Source: Ectopseudomonas chengduensis
GTDB taxonomy: Bacteria > Pseudomonadota > Gammaproteobacteria > Pseudomonadales > Pseudomonadaceae
NCBI RefSeq assembly: GCF_015712065.1
Contig: NZ_JACFYZ010000012.1
Coordinates: 62,001 to 126,000, forward strand
Direction of reading: 5' to 3'
DNA length: 64,000 nucleotides
The notes beneath the pieces were generated by a model. It ran no database searches. It was not told where the DNA came from and was given only the letters and a program-made list of their open reading frames with translations. The translations under genes and the position numbers were made by a program. Positions within the stretch are counted from its first letter, which is position 1, and each line of letters begins with the position of its first letter. This document shows, one piece after another, positions 50,390-59,340 of the stretch.

Positions 50390-51319
50390 ATGACCCTCAC
50401 CGAACTGCGGTACATCGTCACCCTCGCCCAGGAACAACACTTCGGCCGCGCCGCCGAGCGTTGCCACGTCAGCCAGCCGACCCTGTCGGTGGGCGTGAAG
50501 AAGCTGGAGGACGAGCTGGGCGTGCTGATCTTCGAGCGCAGCAAGAGCGCCGTGCGCCTGACCCCGGTCGGTGAGGGCATCGTCACCCAGGCACAGAAGG
50601 TGCTGGAGCAGGCCCAGGGCATTCGCGAGCTGGCCCAGGCCGGCAAGAACCAGCTGACCGCCCCGCTGAAGATCGGCGCCATCTACACCGTCGGCCCCTA
50701 TCTGTTCCCGCACCTGATTCCGCAGCTGCACCGGGTCGCCCCGGACATGCCGCTGTACATCGAGGAAAACTTCACCCATATCCTGCGTGACAAGCTGCGC
50801 ACCGGTGAGCTCGACGCCATCATCATCGCCCTGCCGTTCCAGGAGGCCGACGTACTGACCAAGCCGCTGTACGACGAGCCCTTCTACGCCCTGCTGCCGG
50901 CCGGCCATCCCTGGGCGGAGCTGGAGACCATCGACACCAAGCTGCTCAACGACAAGAGCCTGCTGCTGCTTGGTGAAGGGCACTGCTTCCGCGACCAGGT
51001 GCTGGAAGCCTGTCCGACCCTGCGCAAAGGCGGCGACGACCACGGCAAGCACACCACAGTGGAATCCAGCTCTCTGGAAACCATCCGCCATATGGTCGCC
51101 TCCGGCCTCGGCGTGTCGATCCTGCCGTTCTCGGCGGTGGACAGCCACCACTATGCGCCGGGCGTGATCGAAGTACGTCCGCTCAGCGCGCCGGTGCCGT
51201 TCCGTACCGTGGCGATCGCCTGGCGTGCCAGCTTCCCGCGGCCCAACGCCATCGAAGTGCTGGCCGACTCGATCCGCCTCTGCTCGGTCGCCCGCAGCCC
51301 GCAGACCAAGGCAGTCTGA
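50390..51319 (+). CDS. oxyR: Hydrogen-peroxide sensor/regulator OxyR
   Basis: 309-residue LysR-type activator of the peroxide response (catalase, Ahp, thioredoxin). The N-terminal HTH has QEQHFGRAAERCHVSQPTLS. The redox pair is conserved: GEGHCFRDQVLEAC places the cysteines at 199 and 208, the same spacing as in E. coli OxyR, so disulfide sensing is intact. It is followed by recG after only 8 bp; co-transcription of oxyR-recG is known in Pseudomonas and ties DNA repair to oxidative stress. Confidence 0.97.
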   Translation: MTLTELRYIVTLAQEQHFGRAAERCHVSQPTLSVGVKKLEDELGVLIFERSKSAVRLTPVGEGIVTQAQKVLEQAQGIRELAQAGKNQLTAPLKIGAIYTVGPYLFPHLIPQLHRVAPDMPLYIEENFTHILRDKLRTGELDAIIIALPFQEADVLTKPLYDEPFYALLPAGHPWAELETIDTKLLNDKSLLLLGEGHCFRDQVLEACPTLRKGGDDHGKHTTVESSSLETIRHMVASGLGVSILPFSAVDSHHYAPGVIEVRPLSAPVPFRTVAIAWRASFPRPNAIEVLADSIRLCSVARSPQTKAV

Positions 51320-51327
51320 GGCCAGAG

Positions 51328-53403
51328 GTGAGCGAGCTGGCAGCGGTTTCCGTCACTGCGCTCAAAGGCGTAGGCGCCGCCCTGGCCGAGAAACTGGCCA
51401 AGGTCGGCCTGGAAAACCTGCAGGACGTGCTGTTCCACCTGCCGCTGCGCTATCAGGATCGCACCCACATCACCCCCATTGGCGCGCTGCGCCCGGGGCA
51501 GGATGCGGTGGTCGAGGGCATCGTCGCCGGTGCCGACGTGGTCATGGGCCGGCGGCGCAGCCTGCTGGTGCGCCTACAGGATGGCAGCGGCACGCTGAGC
51601 CTGCGCTTCTTCCACTTCAGCCAGGCGCAGAAGGAAGGGCTCAAACGCGGCACCGCCCTGCGCTGCTACGGTGAAGTACGCCCCGGCGCCACCGGCCTGG
51701 AGATCTACCACCCGGAATACCGCGCGCAGAGCGGCGACGAGCCGGCCCCGGTAGAGCAGAGCCTGACGCCCATCTACCCGACCACCGAAGGCCTGACCCA
51801 GCAGCGTCTGCGCCAGCTCAGCCAGCAGGCTCTGGCGCGTCTCGGCCCACGCAGTCTGCCGGACTGGCTGCCCGACGAGCTGGCCCGCGACTATCGTCTG
51901 GCCCCCCTGGATGAGGCCATCCGTTACCTGCACCGGCCGCCGCCGGATGCCGATGTCGAAGAGCTCGCCGAGGGCCGCCACTGGGCTCAGCATCGCCTGG
52001 CCTTCGAGGAACTGCTGACCCATCAGCTATCGCTGCAGCGCCTGCGCGAACAGGTGCGTGCGCAGCAGGCGCCAGCCCTGCCGCCGGCGCAGAAGCTGCC
52101 GCAGCAGTACCTCGCCAACCTCGGTTTCGCCCCGACCGGTGCGCAGCAGCGCGTGGGCGCCGAGATCGCCTACGACCTGGCGCAGAGCGAGCCCATGCTG
52201 CGCCTGGTGCAGGGTGATGTCGGCGCCGGCAAGACGGTAGTCGCCGCGCTGGCCGCCCTGCAGGCGCTGGAAGCCGGCTATCAGGTGGCACTGATGGCGC
52301 CGACCGAGATCCTCGCCGAGCAGCACTTTCTCAACTTCAGCAAATGGCTGGCACCGCTTGGCCTGGACGTCGCCTGGCTGGCTGGCAAGCTCAAGGGCAA
52401 GGCCCGCGCAGCAGCCCTGGAACAGATCGCCGGCGGCTGCCCGATGGTGGTCGGCACCCACGCCCTGTTCCAGGACGAAGTGAGGTTCAAGCGCCTGGCC
52501 CTGGTGATCATCGACGAACAGCACCGCTTCGGCGTGCAGCAGCGCCTCGCCCTGCGCCAGAAGGGCATCGACGGTCGCCTCTGCCCGCACCAGTTGATCA
52601 TGACCGCCACCCCCATCCCGCGCACCCTGGCGATGAGCGCCTACGCCGATCTGGACACCTCGATCCTCGACGAACTGCCGCCAGGGCGCACGCCGGTCAA
52701 CACCCTGGTGATCGCCGACAGCCGCCGCGATGAGGTGGTCGAGCGCGTACGCAATGCTTGCCAGCAGGGGCGCCAGGCCTACTGGGTCTGCACCCTGATC
52801 GAAGAATCCGAAGAGCTCACCTGCCAGGCCGCGGAAACCAGCTTCGAGGAGCTGTCTGCGGCCCTCGGCGAGCTGCGCGTCGGGCTGATCCACGGGCGCA
52901 TGAAACCGGCCGAAAAAGCCGCGGTGATGGATGAGTTCAAGCAGGGCAAGCTGCAACTGCTGGTGGCCACCACGGTAATCGAGGTCGGCGTCGACGTACC
53001 CAATGCCAGCCTGATGATCATTGAAAATCCCGAACGCCTGGGCCTGGCCCAGCTACACCAGCTGCGCGGCCGGGTCGGCCGTGGCAGCGCCGCCAGTCAT
53101 TGCGTGCTGCTCTACCATGCACCATTGTCGCAACTCGGGCGCGAGCGCCTGGCAATCATGCGCGAGACCACCGACGGTTTCGTCATCGCCGAGAAGGACC
53201 TCGAACTCAGGGGACCGGGGGAAATGCTCGGCACCCGGCAGACCGGTCTGCTGCAATTCAAGGTCGCCGACCTGATGCGCGATGCCGACCTGCTGCCCGC
53301 CGTGCGCGACGCGGCGCAGGCACTATTGGAACATTGGCCACAACATGTGGCTCCATTGTTGGAGCGCTGGTTGCGTCACGGCCAGCAATACGGTCAAGTG
53401 TGA
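51328..53403 (+). CDS. recG: ATP-dependent DNA helicase RecG
   Basis: 691-residue branch-migrating helicase that remodels stalled forks and Holliday junctions. It has an N-terminal wedge/OB domain (about 60-150, including VVMGRRRSLLVRLQDGSGTL), then SF2 helicase motifs: GDVGAGKTVVA (Walker A), IIDEQHRFGVQQR (motif II, DEQH), MTATPIPRTLAM and, in the C-terminal half, ATTVIEVGVDVPNAS and QLRGRVGRG. The start is GTG, 8 bp after the oxyR stop. Length is standard. Confidence 0.96.
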   Translation: MSELAAVSVTALKGVGAALAEKLAKVGLENLQDVLFHLPLRYQDRTHITPIGALRPGQDAVVEGIVAGADVVMGRRRSLLVRLQDGSGTLSLRFFHFSQAQKEGLKRGTALRCYGEVRPGATGLEIYHPEYRAQSGDEPAPVEQSLTPIYPTTEGLTQQRLRQLSQQALARLGPRSLPDWLPDELARDYRLAPLDEAIRYLHRPPPDADVEELAEGRHWAQHRLAFEELLTHQLSLQRLREQVRAQQAPALPPAQKLPQQYLANLGFAPTGAQQRVGAEIAYDLAQSEPMLRLVQGDVGAGKTVVAALAALQALEAGYQVALMAPTEILAEQHFLNFSKWLAPLGLDVAWLAGKLKGKARAAALEQIAGGCPMVVGTHALFQDEVRFKRLALVIIDEQHRFGVQQRLALRQKGIDGRLCPHQLIMTATPIPRTLAMSAYADLDTSILDELPPGRTPVNTLVIADSRRDEVVERVRNACQQGRQAYWVCTLIEESEELTCQAAETSFEELSAALGELRVGLIHGRMKPAEKAAVMDEFKQGKLQLLVATTVIEVGVDVPNASLMIIENPERLGLAQLHQLRGRVGRGSAASHCVLLYHAPLSQLGRERLAIMRETTDGFVIAEKDLELRGPGEMLGTRQTGLLQFKVADLMRDADLLPAVRDAAQALLEHWPQHVAPLLERWLRHGQQYGQV

Positions 53404-53494
53404 ACCTGTTCACAGGACAACCGTCGCCACGAACCTTTGCGCAAATCCTCGCTGGTTATACTTCGGGGCACATGCGCCAACGCTGGATATCGAT

Positions 53495-54901
53495 ATGACT
53501 GAAGCCGCCCTCGCCGCCAACGCCACTGCGCAAGCCCCCGCCGTGATCGTGCAACTGCTGGAGAAACTCGCCGTACCCTATCAGGTACGCGCGGAGCGCC
53601 CGGGTCAGCCAAGCGAGGCGCGCCTGCAGGCCGTGCTGGTGGACGATGCCATCGGTGCCCTGCTGGTGCTCTATCCGCGTAGCCAAATGCTCGATCTGTC
53701 GCGCCTGGCCGAACTGACTGGGCGCCAGCTCACGGCGGTCAAGCCGGAACGCCTGGAGCGCATGCTCGGCAAGCACAATCTGGCCGCACTGCCCGGTTTG
53801 CCGCCGCTGACCAGTTCGCCCTGCCTCTACGAAGAACGCCTGCTGCAGGTGCCCAGTCTGCTGATCGAGTCCGGCCAGCCTGGTGTGTTGCTGGAAATCC
53901 CCACCGAAGCCTTCAAGGCGCTGCTGAGCAAGGCCAGCGCGGCGCGTTTCGGTGAGCCGGTCAGCGCGATCAAACCAAACCTCGATCGCCCCCATGATGA
54001 CCGCGCGGAAATCACCCAAGCCGTGCAGGCTTTTACCGCACGGCGCATCCAGCAGCGCCTGGAAGAAACCATCGAGATTCCGCCGCTACCGGAAACCGCG
54101 CAGAAGATCATCAAGCTGCGCGTTGACCCCAATGCCACGGTGGACGACATCACCGGCGTGGTCGAAACCGACCCGGCACTGGCGGCACAGGTGGTCAGCT
54201 GGGCCGCCTCGCCCTACTACGCCGCGCCCGGCAAGATTCGCTCGGTGGAAGATGCCATCGTCCGCGTGCTGGGCTTCGACCTGGTGATCAACCTGGCTCT
54301 CGGCCTGGCGCTGGGCAAGACTCTGAGCCTGCCCAAGGATCAGCCGCAGCACGCCACCCCTTACTGGCAGCAAGCGATCTATACCGCTGCAGTGATTGAG
54401 GGCCTGACCCGCGCCATGCCGCGCGCACAGCGCCCGGAAGCCGGCCTGACCTACCTGGCCGGTCTGCTGCACAACTTCGGTTACCTGGTCCTGGCGCACG
54501 TGTTTCCACCGCACTTCTCGTTGATCTGCCGTCACCTGGAGGTCAACCCGCACCTGCCTGCCGGGCATATCGAGCAGCACCTGCTGGGCATCACCCGCGA
54601 GCAGATCGGTGCCTGGCTGATGCGCCACTGGGATATGCCGGAAGAGCTGTCCAGCGCTCTGCGCTTTCAGCACGATCCGTCCTACGCCGGCGACAGCGCG
54701 GCCTTCCCCAATCTGGTGTGCCTGGCCGTCAGCCTGCTGCGCAACCGGGGTATCGGTGCCGGGCCGCAGAACGAGATTCCTGATGAGCTGTTCGACGCCC
54801 TGGGGCTGACCCGGGAAAAAGCCGAGGACGCGGTGAGCAAGGTGCTGAGCGCCGAGGTCGCCTTGCGTGAACTGGCAGCGCAGTTCCAGCAGCCGCACTG
54901 A
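53495..54901 (+). CDS. YbaK-like / HDOD two-domain protein
   Basis: 468 residues. The first 150 or so resemble the YbaK/ProX aminoacyl-tRNA deacylase fold (LLEKLAVPYQVRAERPGQ, DDAIGALLVLYPRSQMLDLS, LTGRQLTAVKPERLERML). The HDOD domain (about 195-400) has IEIPPLPETAQKIIKLRVDP, VVETDPALAAQVVSWAASPY and LAGLLHNFGYLVLAHVFPPH. Both halves lack obvious complete catalytic sites, so a scaffold or sensory role is likely. ATG 53495 has no clear ribosome binding site. The same gene follows recG in P. aeruginosa (PA5346). Confidence 0.83.
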   Translation: MTEAALAANATAQAPAVIVQLLEKLAVPYQVRAERPGQPSEARLQAVLVDDAIGALLVLYPRSQMLDLSRLAELTGRQLTAVKPERLERMLGKHNLAALPGLPPLTSSPCLYEERLLQVPSLLIESGQPGVLLEIPTEAFKALLSKASAARFGEPVSAIKPNLDRPHDDRAEITQAVQAFTARRIQQRLEETIEIPPLPETAQKIIKLRVDPNATVDDITGVVETDPALAAQVVSWAASPYYAAPGKIRSVEDAIVRVLGFDLVINLALGLALGKTLSLPKDQPQHATPYWQQAIYTAAVIEGLTRAMPRAQRPEAGLTYLAGLLHNFGYLVLAHVFPPHFSLICRHLEVNPHLPAGHIEQHLLGITREQIGAWLMRHWDMPEELSSALRFQHDPSYAGDSAAFPNLVCLAVSLLRNRGIGAGPQNEIPDELFDALGLTREKAEDAVSKVLSAEVALRELAAQFQQPH

Positions 54902-54935
54902 GCGGCTGCAGCTCAGGTTCCCACACCCTGCCCCT

Positions 54936-54966
54936 TAGGCCTTGCCTGCCGTCTGGCGCAGTTGCT
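54936..54966 (-). pseudogene. Duplicated 3' end of the downstream-strand exported-protein gene
   Basis: On the minus strand these bases read REQLRQTAGKA followed by a TAA stop. They are nearly identical to the true C-terminus REQLRQVAGKP-TAG of the gene ending at 55008, about 75 bp away. Nothing else of the gene is repeated, so this is either a short tandem duplication or the last remnant of a lost paralogue. Confidence 0.6.
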
Positions 54967-55007
54967 CGCGAGCGGTAGGCTGTTCGCGGCCGGCGTTCCG
55001 GGCCGCG

Positions 55008-55760
55008 CTATGGCTTGCCTGCCACCTGGCGCAGTTGTTCACGACGTTCAGAGAATAGCTGCGGCACCACTTCCAGGCTGATGGCAAGCAGCTGGCTGAC
55101 GCTGGGATGCTCGTAGAGTGCCGCATACTCGGCGAGCTGATCGCTGGGCATCTGCCGGTAGGCATAGAACATGAAGCTTTCCACCGCCAGCTCGCTGGAT
55201 TGGCGAATGGCGTTTGCTTGCGTCTGCGTCTGCGCCTGCAGTTCGGCTTCGCTGAGGTTCTCGCCCCGCGCCCTTAACGCCAGCAATGCCTGGGTCTTGC
55301 CGACTTCGTAACGTAGCAGGCTGGCCAGTTCAGTGGTACGCGCGGCAGCGTCGAGACGCTTGACCAACTCCAGACGCGCACCTCGTGGCGGCTGCTCCTG
55401 CAGGCGCTGGCGGTATTCAGCCAAACCTTCGGGTTGCTCACCGACGGCGCGCTCGGCAGCGGTGAAACGCTGCGCCAACGGGCTATCGAGACGCTCACGG
55501 GCCTGCTCGCCCTGCGCCGCATCGAAGCGGGCAGCGACGCGCTGGGCCAGGTCCAGACAAAAGGCTTCGCCAGCGAAAAGCTGGGCGAGGCGCTTCTGTT
55601 CGGTTTCATCCTGGCCACGCTGCACCAACGGCGCGCTCTGTTCGCACAGCAGATGGATACCGGCGAGCTCGAACAGCGGCAACAAGGCCTTGGCAGACGC
55701 TGGCTCGGCTCGTGCAGTGGTGGCGGCCAGCAATAGCAGGGGTAACAGGAAAAGACGCAT
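55008..55760 (-). CDS. Exported helical protein of unknown function
   Basis: 250 residues from ATG 55760. A signal peptide spans about 1-18 (FLLPLLLLAATTARA). The mature part is helical and Ala/Leu/Gln/Glu-rich, with two Cys (in IHLLCEQSA and AFCLDLAQ) that could form a disulfide. The C-terminal stretch FMFYAYRQMPSDQLAEYAAL followed by YEHP resembles DUF2059-like helical repeats, but I am not sure of a family. It is probably periplasmic. Its 3' end is duplicated downstream. Confidence 0.75.
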   Translation of the reverse strand: MRLFLLPLLLLAATTARAEPASAKALLPLFELAGIHLLCEQSAPLVQRGQDETEQKRLAQLFAGEAFCLDLAQRVAARFDAAQGEQARERLDSPLAQRFTAAERAVGEQPEGLAEYRQRLQEQPPRGARLELVKRLDAAARTTELASLLRYEVGKTQALLALRARGENLSEAELQAQTQTQANAIRQSSELAVESFMFYAYRQMPSDQLAEYAALYEHPSVSQLLAISLEVVPQLFSERREQLRQVAGKP

Positions 55761-55871
55761 GGTCGGGCTTTCCACAGGGACGTGCCTGGCAGCCTAACCA
55801 AAGCGCGGCGTCGCGGCCAGCCGCGACGCCTATCGGAAGCCAACCAGATAAGGTTGCCAACGTGGTCTTTC

Positions 55872-55944
55872 GTAGGAGCCCCGCCCCGGGGCGAAGCGTT
55901 TTCGAGGGCGCACCGCCTAATTCGCGGCGGAGCGCCGCTCCTAC
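55872..55944. repeat. REP-type palindrome GTAGGAG...GCTCCTAC
   Basis: Outer arms GTAGGAGC (55872-55879) and GCTCCTAC (55937-55944), with inner self-complementary pieces CCCCGCCCCGGGGCG and GGCGGAGCGCCGC. It lies upstream of the exported-protein gene and downstream of the SCP2-like gene stop on the other side. It is the same REP family as at 6953, 11207 and 16813. Confidence 0.7.
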
Positions 55945-55985
55945 AATTTCGATGCGTCGACGCCTAACTGACAGGCATCAGCCGA

Positions 55986-56381
55986 TCAAGCGGCCTTTTT
56001 GGCCTCCCCGGCCTTCTTCTTCGGCATCAGGTACTTGGTCAGCCCCTGGAACCACATGACCAGCGCCGGGTTGCCCTGGATCTGGATGTCCTTGTTCTGG
56101 ATGCCCTGCATGAAGGCCAGCTGCTTGTTCTTCGCGGTCATGGTTTCGAAGCCGTAGGCGGCATCCTTGAAGCCGATGGCGAAGGCCGGATCCGGGGCGG
56201 CGCCGCGCTTGCTGGTCACGCGCTGACCGGCCACGGTGAAGTGGCGTGCGACCTTGCCGTCCAGCGTGTGCAACTGGAACACCATATCGCGACCTTCGAG
56301 CTGCTGGCGGAACGCCGGGTTTTCACGACTGGCCTTGGCCATCAGGCGGCCCAGCATCCACAGGAGAAAACGGAATTTCAT
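55986..56381 (-). CDS. SCP2-like sterol-carrier-fold protein
   Basis: 131 residues from ATG 56381 (GAGGCC upstream). It shows the SCP2-type pattern of a short helix, beta strands (VFQLHTLDGKVARHFTVAGQ, DPAFAIGFKDAAYGFETM) and a C-terminal helical part (IQIQGNPALVMWFQGLTKYL), ending in a Lys-rich tail KKKAGEAKKAA. Members bind hydrophobic ligands; the cargo is unknown. The P. aeruginosa gene at this place (PA5347) is of the same type. Confidence 0.78.
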   Translation of the reverse strand: MKFRFLLWMLGRLMAKASRENPAFRQQLEGRDMVFQLHTLDGKVARHFTVAGQRVTSKRGAAPDPAFAIGFKDAAYGFETMTAKNKQLAFMQGIQNKDIQIQGNPALVMWFQGLTKYLMPKKKAGEAKKAA

Positions 56382-56500
56382 GCACAAGGCCTCGTGATCG
56401 AAGATGATGGCCGCGCATTGTAGTGCTTTTCTTGCAGGACTACAGCCTGTCTAAAGCATGGCTGTATCAGCGAATGTCGCAGCATGGCTGCGCAGGGGGA

Positions 56501-56524
56501 ACCCGGAGCCGAACGGCTCCGGGT
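56501..56524. terminator. Hairpin downstream of the HU gene
   Basis: ACCCGGAGCC (56501-56510) and GGCTCCGGGT (56515-56524) form a perfect 10-bp stem with a GAAC loop. It lies 8 bp after the HU stop on the minus strand. No T-run follows, so it may be an mRNA-stabilising hairpin or weak terminator. Confidence 0.6.
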
Positions 56525-56531
56525 AACGGGC

Positions 56532-56804
56532 TCAGTTGACCGCGTCTTTCAGGGACTTGCCCGGTTTGAAAGCGACGGTGTTGCTGGCCTTGATCTTCAC
56601 CGGCTGACCGGTTTGTGGGTTCTTACCAGTACGGGCGCCACGGTGGCGTTGGACGAAAGTCCCGAAGCCAACCAGGGTCACACTGTCCTTGCGGTTCAGT
56701 GCACCGGTGATTTCTTCCAGTACGGCGTTGAGTACACGATTGGCCTGATCCTTGGTCAGATCAGCCTTTTCGGCGATGGCGGCGGCGAGTTCCGGTTTAC
56801 GCAT
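56532..56804 (-). CDS. HU-family DNA-binding protein
   Basis: 90-residue histone-like HU protein that bends and compacts DNA. It begins MRKPELAAAIAEKADLTKDQ and contains the signature VGFGTFVQRHRGARTGKNPQ then TGQPVKIKASN, with the beta-arm Pro. ATG 56804 has AAGAGG about 8 bases upstream. It is a single gene, as at PA5348 in P. aeruginosa; a paralogue elsewhere (hupB near lon) is expected. Confidence 0.96.
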   Translation of the reverse strand: MRKPELAAAIAEKADLTKDQANRVLNAVLEEITGALNRKDSVTLVGFGTFVQRHRGARTGKNPQTGQPVKIKASNTVAFKPGKSLKDAVN

Positions 56805-56992
56805 AGATGCCTCTTTGACGGTTTTTTGTTGTTGTGTCCGTGCTGTCCTTCCAGAACAGCGCCCAAGGCGCCGCAACAGCTCTGCGCTGCGGCAGACCCT
56901 TGGGAGAATGGCATGCCGCATCGCACTGCGCCAGTCTCGCCCGCCACTTTAACCAGGCAATTTCGTGGCGTATCCGACAGAACAGCAGGCAA

Positions 56993-58141
56993 TCACGCCA
57001 GCAGTGCCGGTAGCTCCTTGTTCAGTGCCAGTTTCTCCTGCACGGCGGCGCCGGTCAGCGCATAACCGAGCAGTGCTCCGGAAGCCTCGCGGCAGAGCGC
57101 CTTGATGTCGCTGCCGCTGCCTTCGACCATCCATTCGCCCTGGCTGCCACGCGGTGGCGGCGAGACCACCAGCGGGCATACCGGCGTCTTTACCGTCACC
57201 GGCATCGGCCCATAGCTGACCACCGTCGGCTCACCAGCCAGGGTCTTGGCCAGCGCCCGGGCACAGGCCATCAGCGGCATGACGTAGAGCAGGTTGAGGC
57301 CGTCGACCTCGGCGCAGTCGCCCAGGGCGTAGATATTGGCGTGCGAGGTGCGCAACTGGCGGTCGACCATCACGCCACGGTTGATGTCGAGACCGGCTGC
57401 CGCAGCGAGCGCGGTGCGTGGGCGCAGGCCGACTGCGGAGACCACCGCGTCGCACGCAATCAGGCGGCCATCAGACAGCGTCGCCTGCAGCGCCTCACCC
57501 TGACGGTCGAGACTGGCCAGCACCGGGCCGAGATGAAAACGTACGCCCAGACCTTCCAGGCCGGCTTGTACGGCAGAGGCCGCTGCCGGATGCAGCAGGC
57601 CCGGCATCACCTGCTCACAGGGCGCCAGCAGCTCTACCTCATAGCCGCCAGCACTGAGGTCGTTGGCGAACTCGCAACCAATCAGCCCGGCGCCGAGGAT
57701 CAATACCCGACGTTTGCCAGCCACGGCGCTGCGAAAGCGCGCGTAGTCTTCCAGGTCATTGATCGGGAACACCGCGTCCCGGGCATCGCCTTCCACCGGC
57801 ACACGAATCGGCTCGGCGCCCCAGGCCAGTACCAGGTCGCGGTATGGCACGGCTTCCTCACCGATCCACAAGCGCTTGTGACCAGGGTCGATTCCGGTGA
57901 TGCGGGTATGGGTGCGGATCTCCGCATTGAGCTGCTCTGCCATGGCGCCGGTTTCGGCCATGGCCAGGCCGTCGGCATCCTTGTTCTTGCCAAAGCCGGT
58001 GGACAGCATCGGCTTGGAATAGGAGCGGCCGTCGTCAGCGGTGATCAGCAGCAGAGGCGTCTGGGTGTCGAGCTTGCGCCATTCCTTGGCCAGGTTGTAG
58101 CCGGCCAGGCCGGTGCCGACGATGACGACTGGTGCACTCAT
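56993..58141 (-). CDS. rubB: Rubredoxin-NAD(+) reductase
   Basis: 382-residue FAD flavoprotein that passes electrons from NADH to rubredoxin for alkane hydroxylases and oxygen-stress defence. The FAD motif is VVIVGTGLAGYNLAKEWRKL at the N-terminus, the NAD motif VLILGAGLIGCEFANDLSAG (about 143-162), and the second FAD motif ANIYALGDCAEVDG. The usual partner genes rubA1/rubA2 stand immediately upstream in P. aeruginosa; here an outer-membrane protein gene occupies that place and no CxxCG rubredoxin motif is seen. ATG 58141 gives the family length. Confidence 0.9.
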   Translation of the reverse strand: MSAPVVIVGTGLAGYNLAKEWRKLDTQTPLLLITADDGRSYSKPMLSTGFGKNKDADGLAMAETGAMAEQLNAEIRTHTRITGIDPGHKRLWIGEEAVPYRDLVLAWGAEPIRVPVEGDARDAVFPINDLEDYARFRSAVAGKRRVLILGAGLIGCEFANDLSAGGYEVELLAPCEQVMPGLLHPAAASAVQAGLEGLGVRFHLGPVLASLDRQGEALQATLSDGRLIACDAVVSAVGLRPRTALAAAAGLDINRGVMVDRQLRTSHANIYALGDCAEVDGLNLLYVMPLMACARALAKTLAGEPTVVSYGPMPVTVKTPVCPLVVSPPPRGSQGEWMVEGSGSDIKALCREASGALLGYALTGAAVQEKLALNKELPALLA

Positions 58142-58300
58142 GCGCTCTTTCCTCACAATAAAAACGACGCGACGACCCACCGGCCGCCTCCCGAGATGGC
58201 GGGATCACACCCTACTGGATCGGGCAAGCGCTGGCCAGATTGAGGTTCAGTCAGCCATTCGCAGATTGGGGGGGGAAAGATGCAAGGCGGGAATCAGAGT

Positions 58301-58325
58301 AGACCGCCTGGCAGGCAGGCGGTCT
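58301..58325. terminator. Hairpin downstream of the outer-membrane protein gene
   Basis: AGACCGCCTG (58301-58310) with CAGGCGGTCT (58316-58325), perfect 10-bp stem and GCAGG loop, 9 bp after the outer-membrane protein stop on the minus strand. It has no T-run, but its position fits transcript termination before rubB. Confidence 0.65.
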
Positions 58326-58334
58326 GGGAGGCGC

Positions 58335-59090
58335 TTAGAACGCCAGGCCTACGCGCAGGCCGACTTGCTCCTGCTTGAGCTTGCTGCGCTCGGCGATGGC
58401 GCTGTTGCTGTCGAGTTCATAGCGGGTCTGGGTGTAGTACAGGCTGGTGCTGATCGGCAGGTTGTTGATGCCCTTGTTCCACAGCACGGTCAGCTCGCCG
58501 TACGGATTGACCTTGTCCTTGAGGTCCACGGAATCACTGTCGCCATCGACCTTCAGGCGCGCTTCGGAATTGATGGAATAGCGCGCACCCACTTCCAAGC
58601 GCAGGGTGTAGTCCGGCGTCAGGTAGTTGTAGCCGAGGCCGGCCTTGGCGAAGGGCGACTTGCTGGTCAGCTTGACGTTGCTGTCGAGCGGGCCGACGTC
58701 GTCCTGTTCGATGCGACCCCAGTCGTAACCACCACCGACGATCACGTCGACATAATTATTGGTGCTCAGTGCGGCGCGCAGGCCGAGGTCGATATCGGCA
58801 CGCGCGGACTTGTATTCCACATCGTCCTTGTCACGGTATTGGCCTTCGATCCCCGCTTGATAGATGAAGCCCTCCTGCCCGGTCAGCTTGTTACCGAAGT
58901 GGTAGAACAGGCCGCCCTGATTGAGGCGCTCCTTGTCGCTTTCATCGTCCACGGTGAGCTTGTACTGGTTATGCGAAGCGATGACACCGAAGGTCGAGAT
59001 GGGGTCGGTGACCGAGTCTGCATAGGCCTGCGAGGCGCCCGCCAGGCACAGGGCGAGTGTTGCTTTGGGGGTTATGCTGGACAGCTGCAT
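58335..59090 (-). CDS. Outer-membrane beta-barrel protein
   Basis: 251 residues. A signal peptide (about 1-24, ending AYA) is followed by alternating amphipathic strands with aromatic girdles, such as EGFIYQAGIEGQYRDKDDVE, DVIVGGGYDWGRIEQDDVG and TLRLEVGARYSINSEARLKV. The C-terminal residue is Phe after RVGLA, the BAM-recognition signature. The size suggests a 10-12-strand barrel. I cannot name the family; no pore or enzyme residues are clear. It lies between rubB and the CNNM gene, where P. aeruginosa has rubredoxins. Confidence 0.83.
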   Translation of the reverse strand: MQLSSITPKATLALCLAGASQAYADSVTDPISTFGVIASHNQYKLTVDDESDKERLNQGGLFYHFGNKLTGQEGFIYQAGIEGQYRDKDDVEYKSARADIDLGLRAALSTNNYVDVIVGGGYDWGRIEQDDVGPLDSNVKLTSKSPFAKAGLGYNYLTPDYTLRLEVGARYSINSEARLKVDGDSDSVDLKDKVNPYGELTVLWNKGINNLPISTSLYYTQTRYELDSNSAIAERSKLKQEQVGLRVGLAF

Positions 59091-59340
59091 GACGATTTCC
59101 TTGGCAATGAGTGGATAACGCCGCTCACCGGGAGGTGGGACGCAAGTACCTAGACTGCCTCTGCCAGGAGGGATTCGACTAAACCGACGAACGGCAATAA
59201 CCCTTGCCGCACAAGGGTTTGCGGGGGTTTACCAGGAGCGAAGCTGACCGATCGATCATAAGCGAAACGCTGACCTCGACACAGGCCAGAGGACATGCGG
59301 TCTGAGCGGATAGCGAGCACCCGGCCAGACGCCGGAGAGA

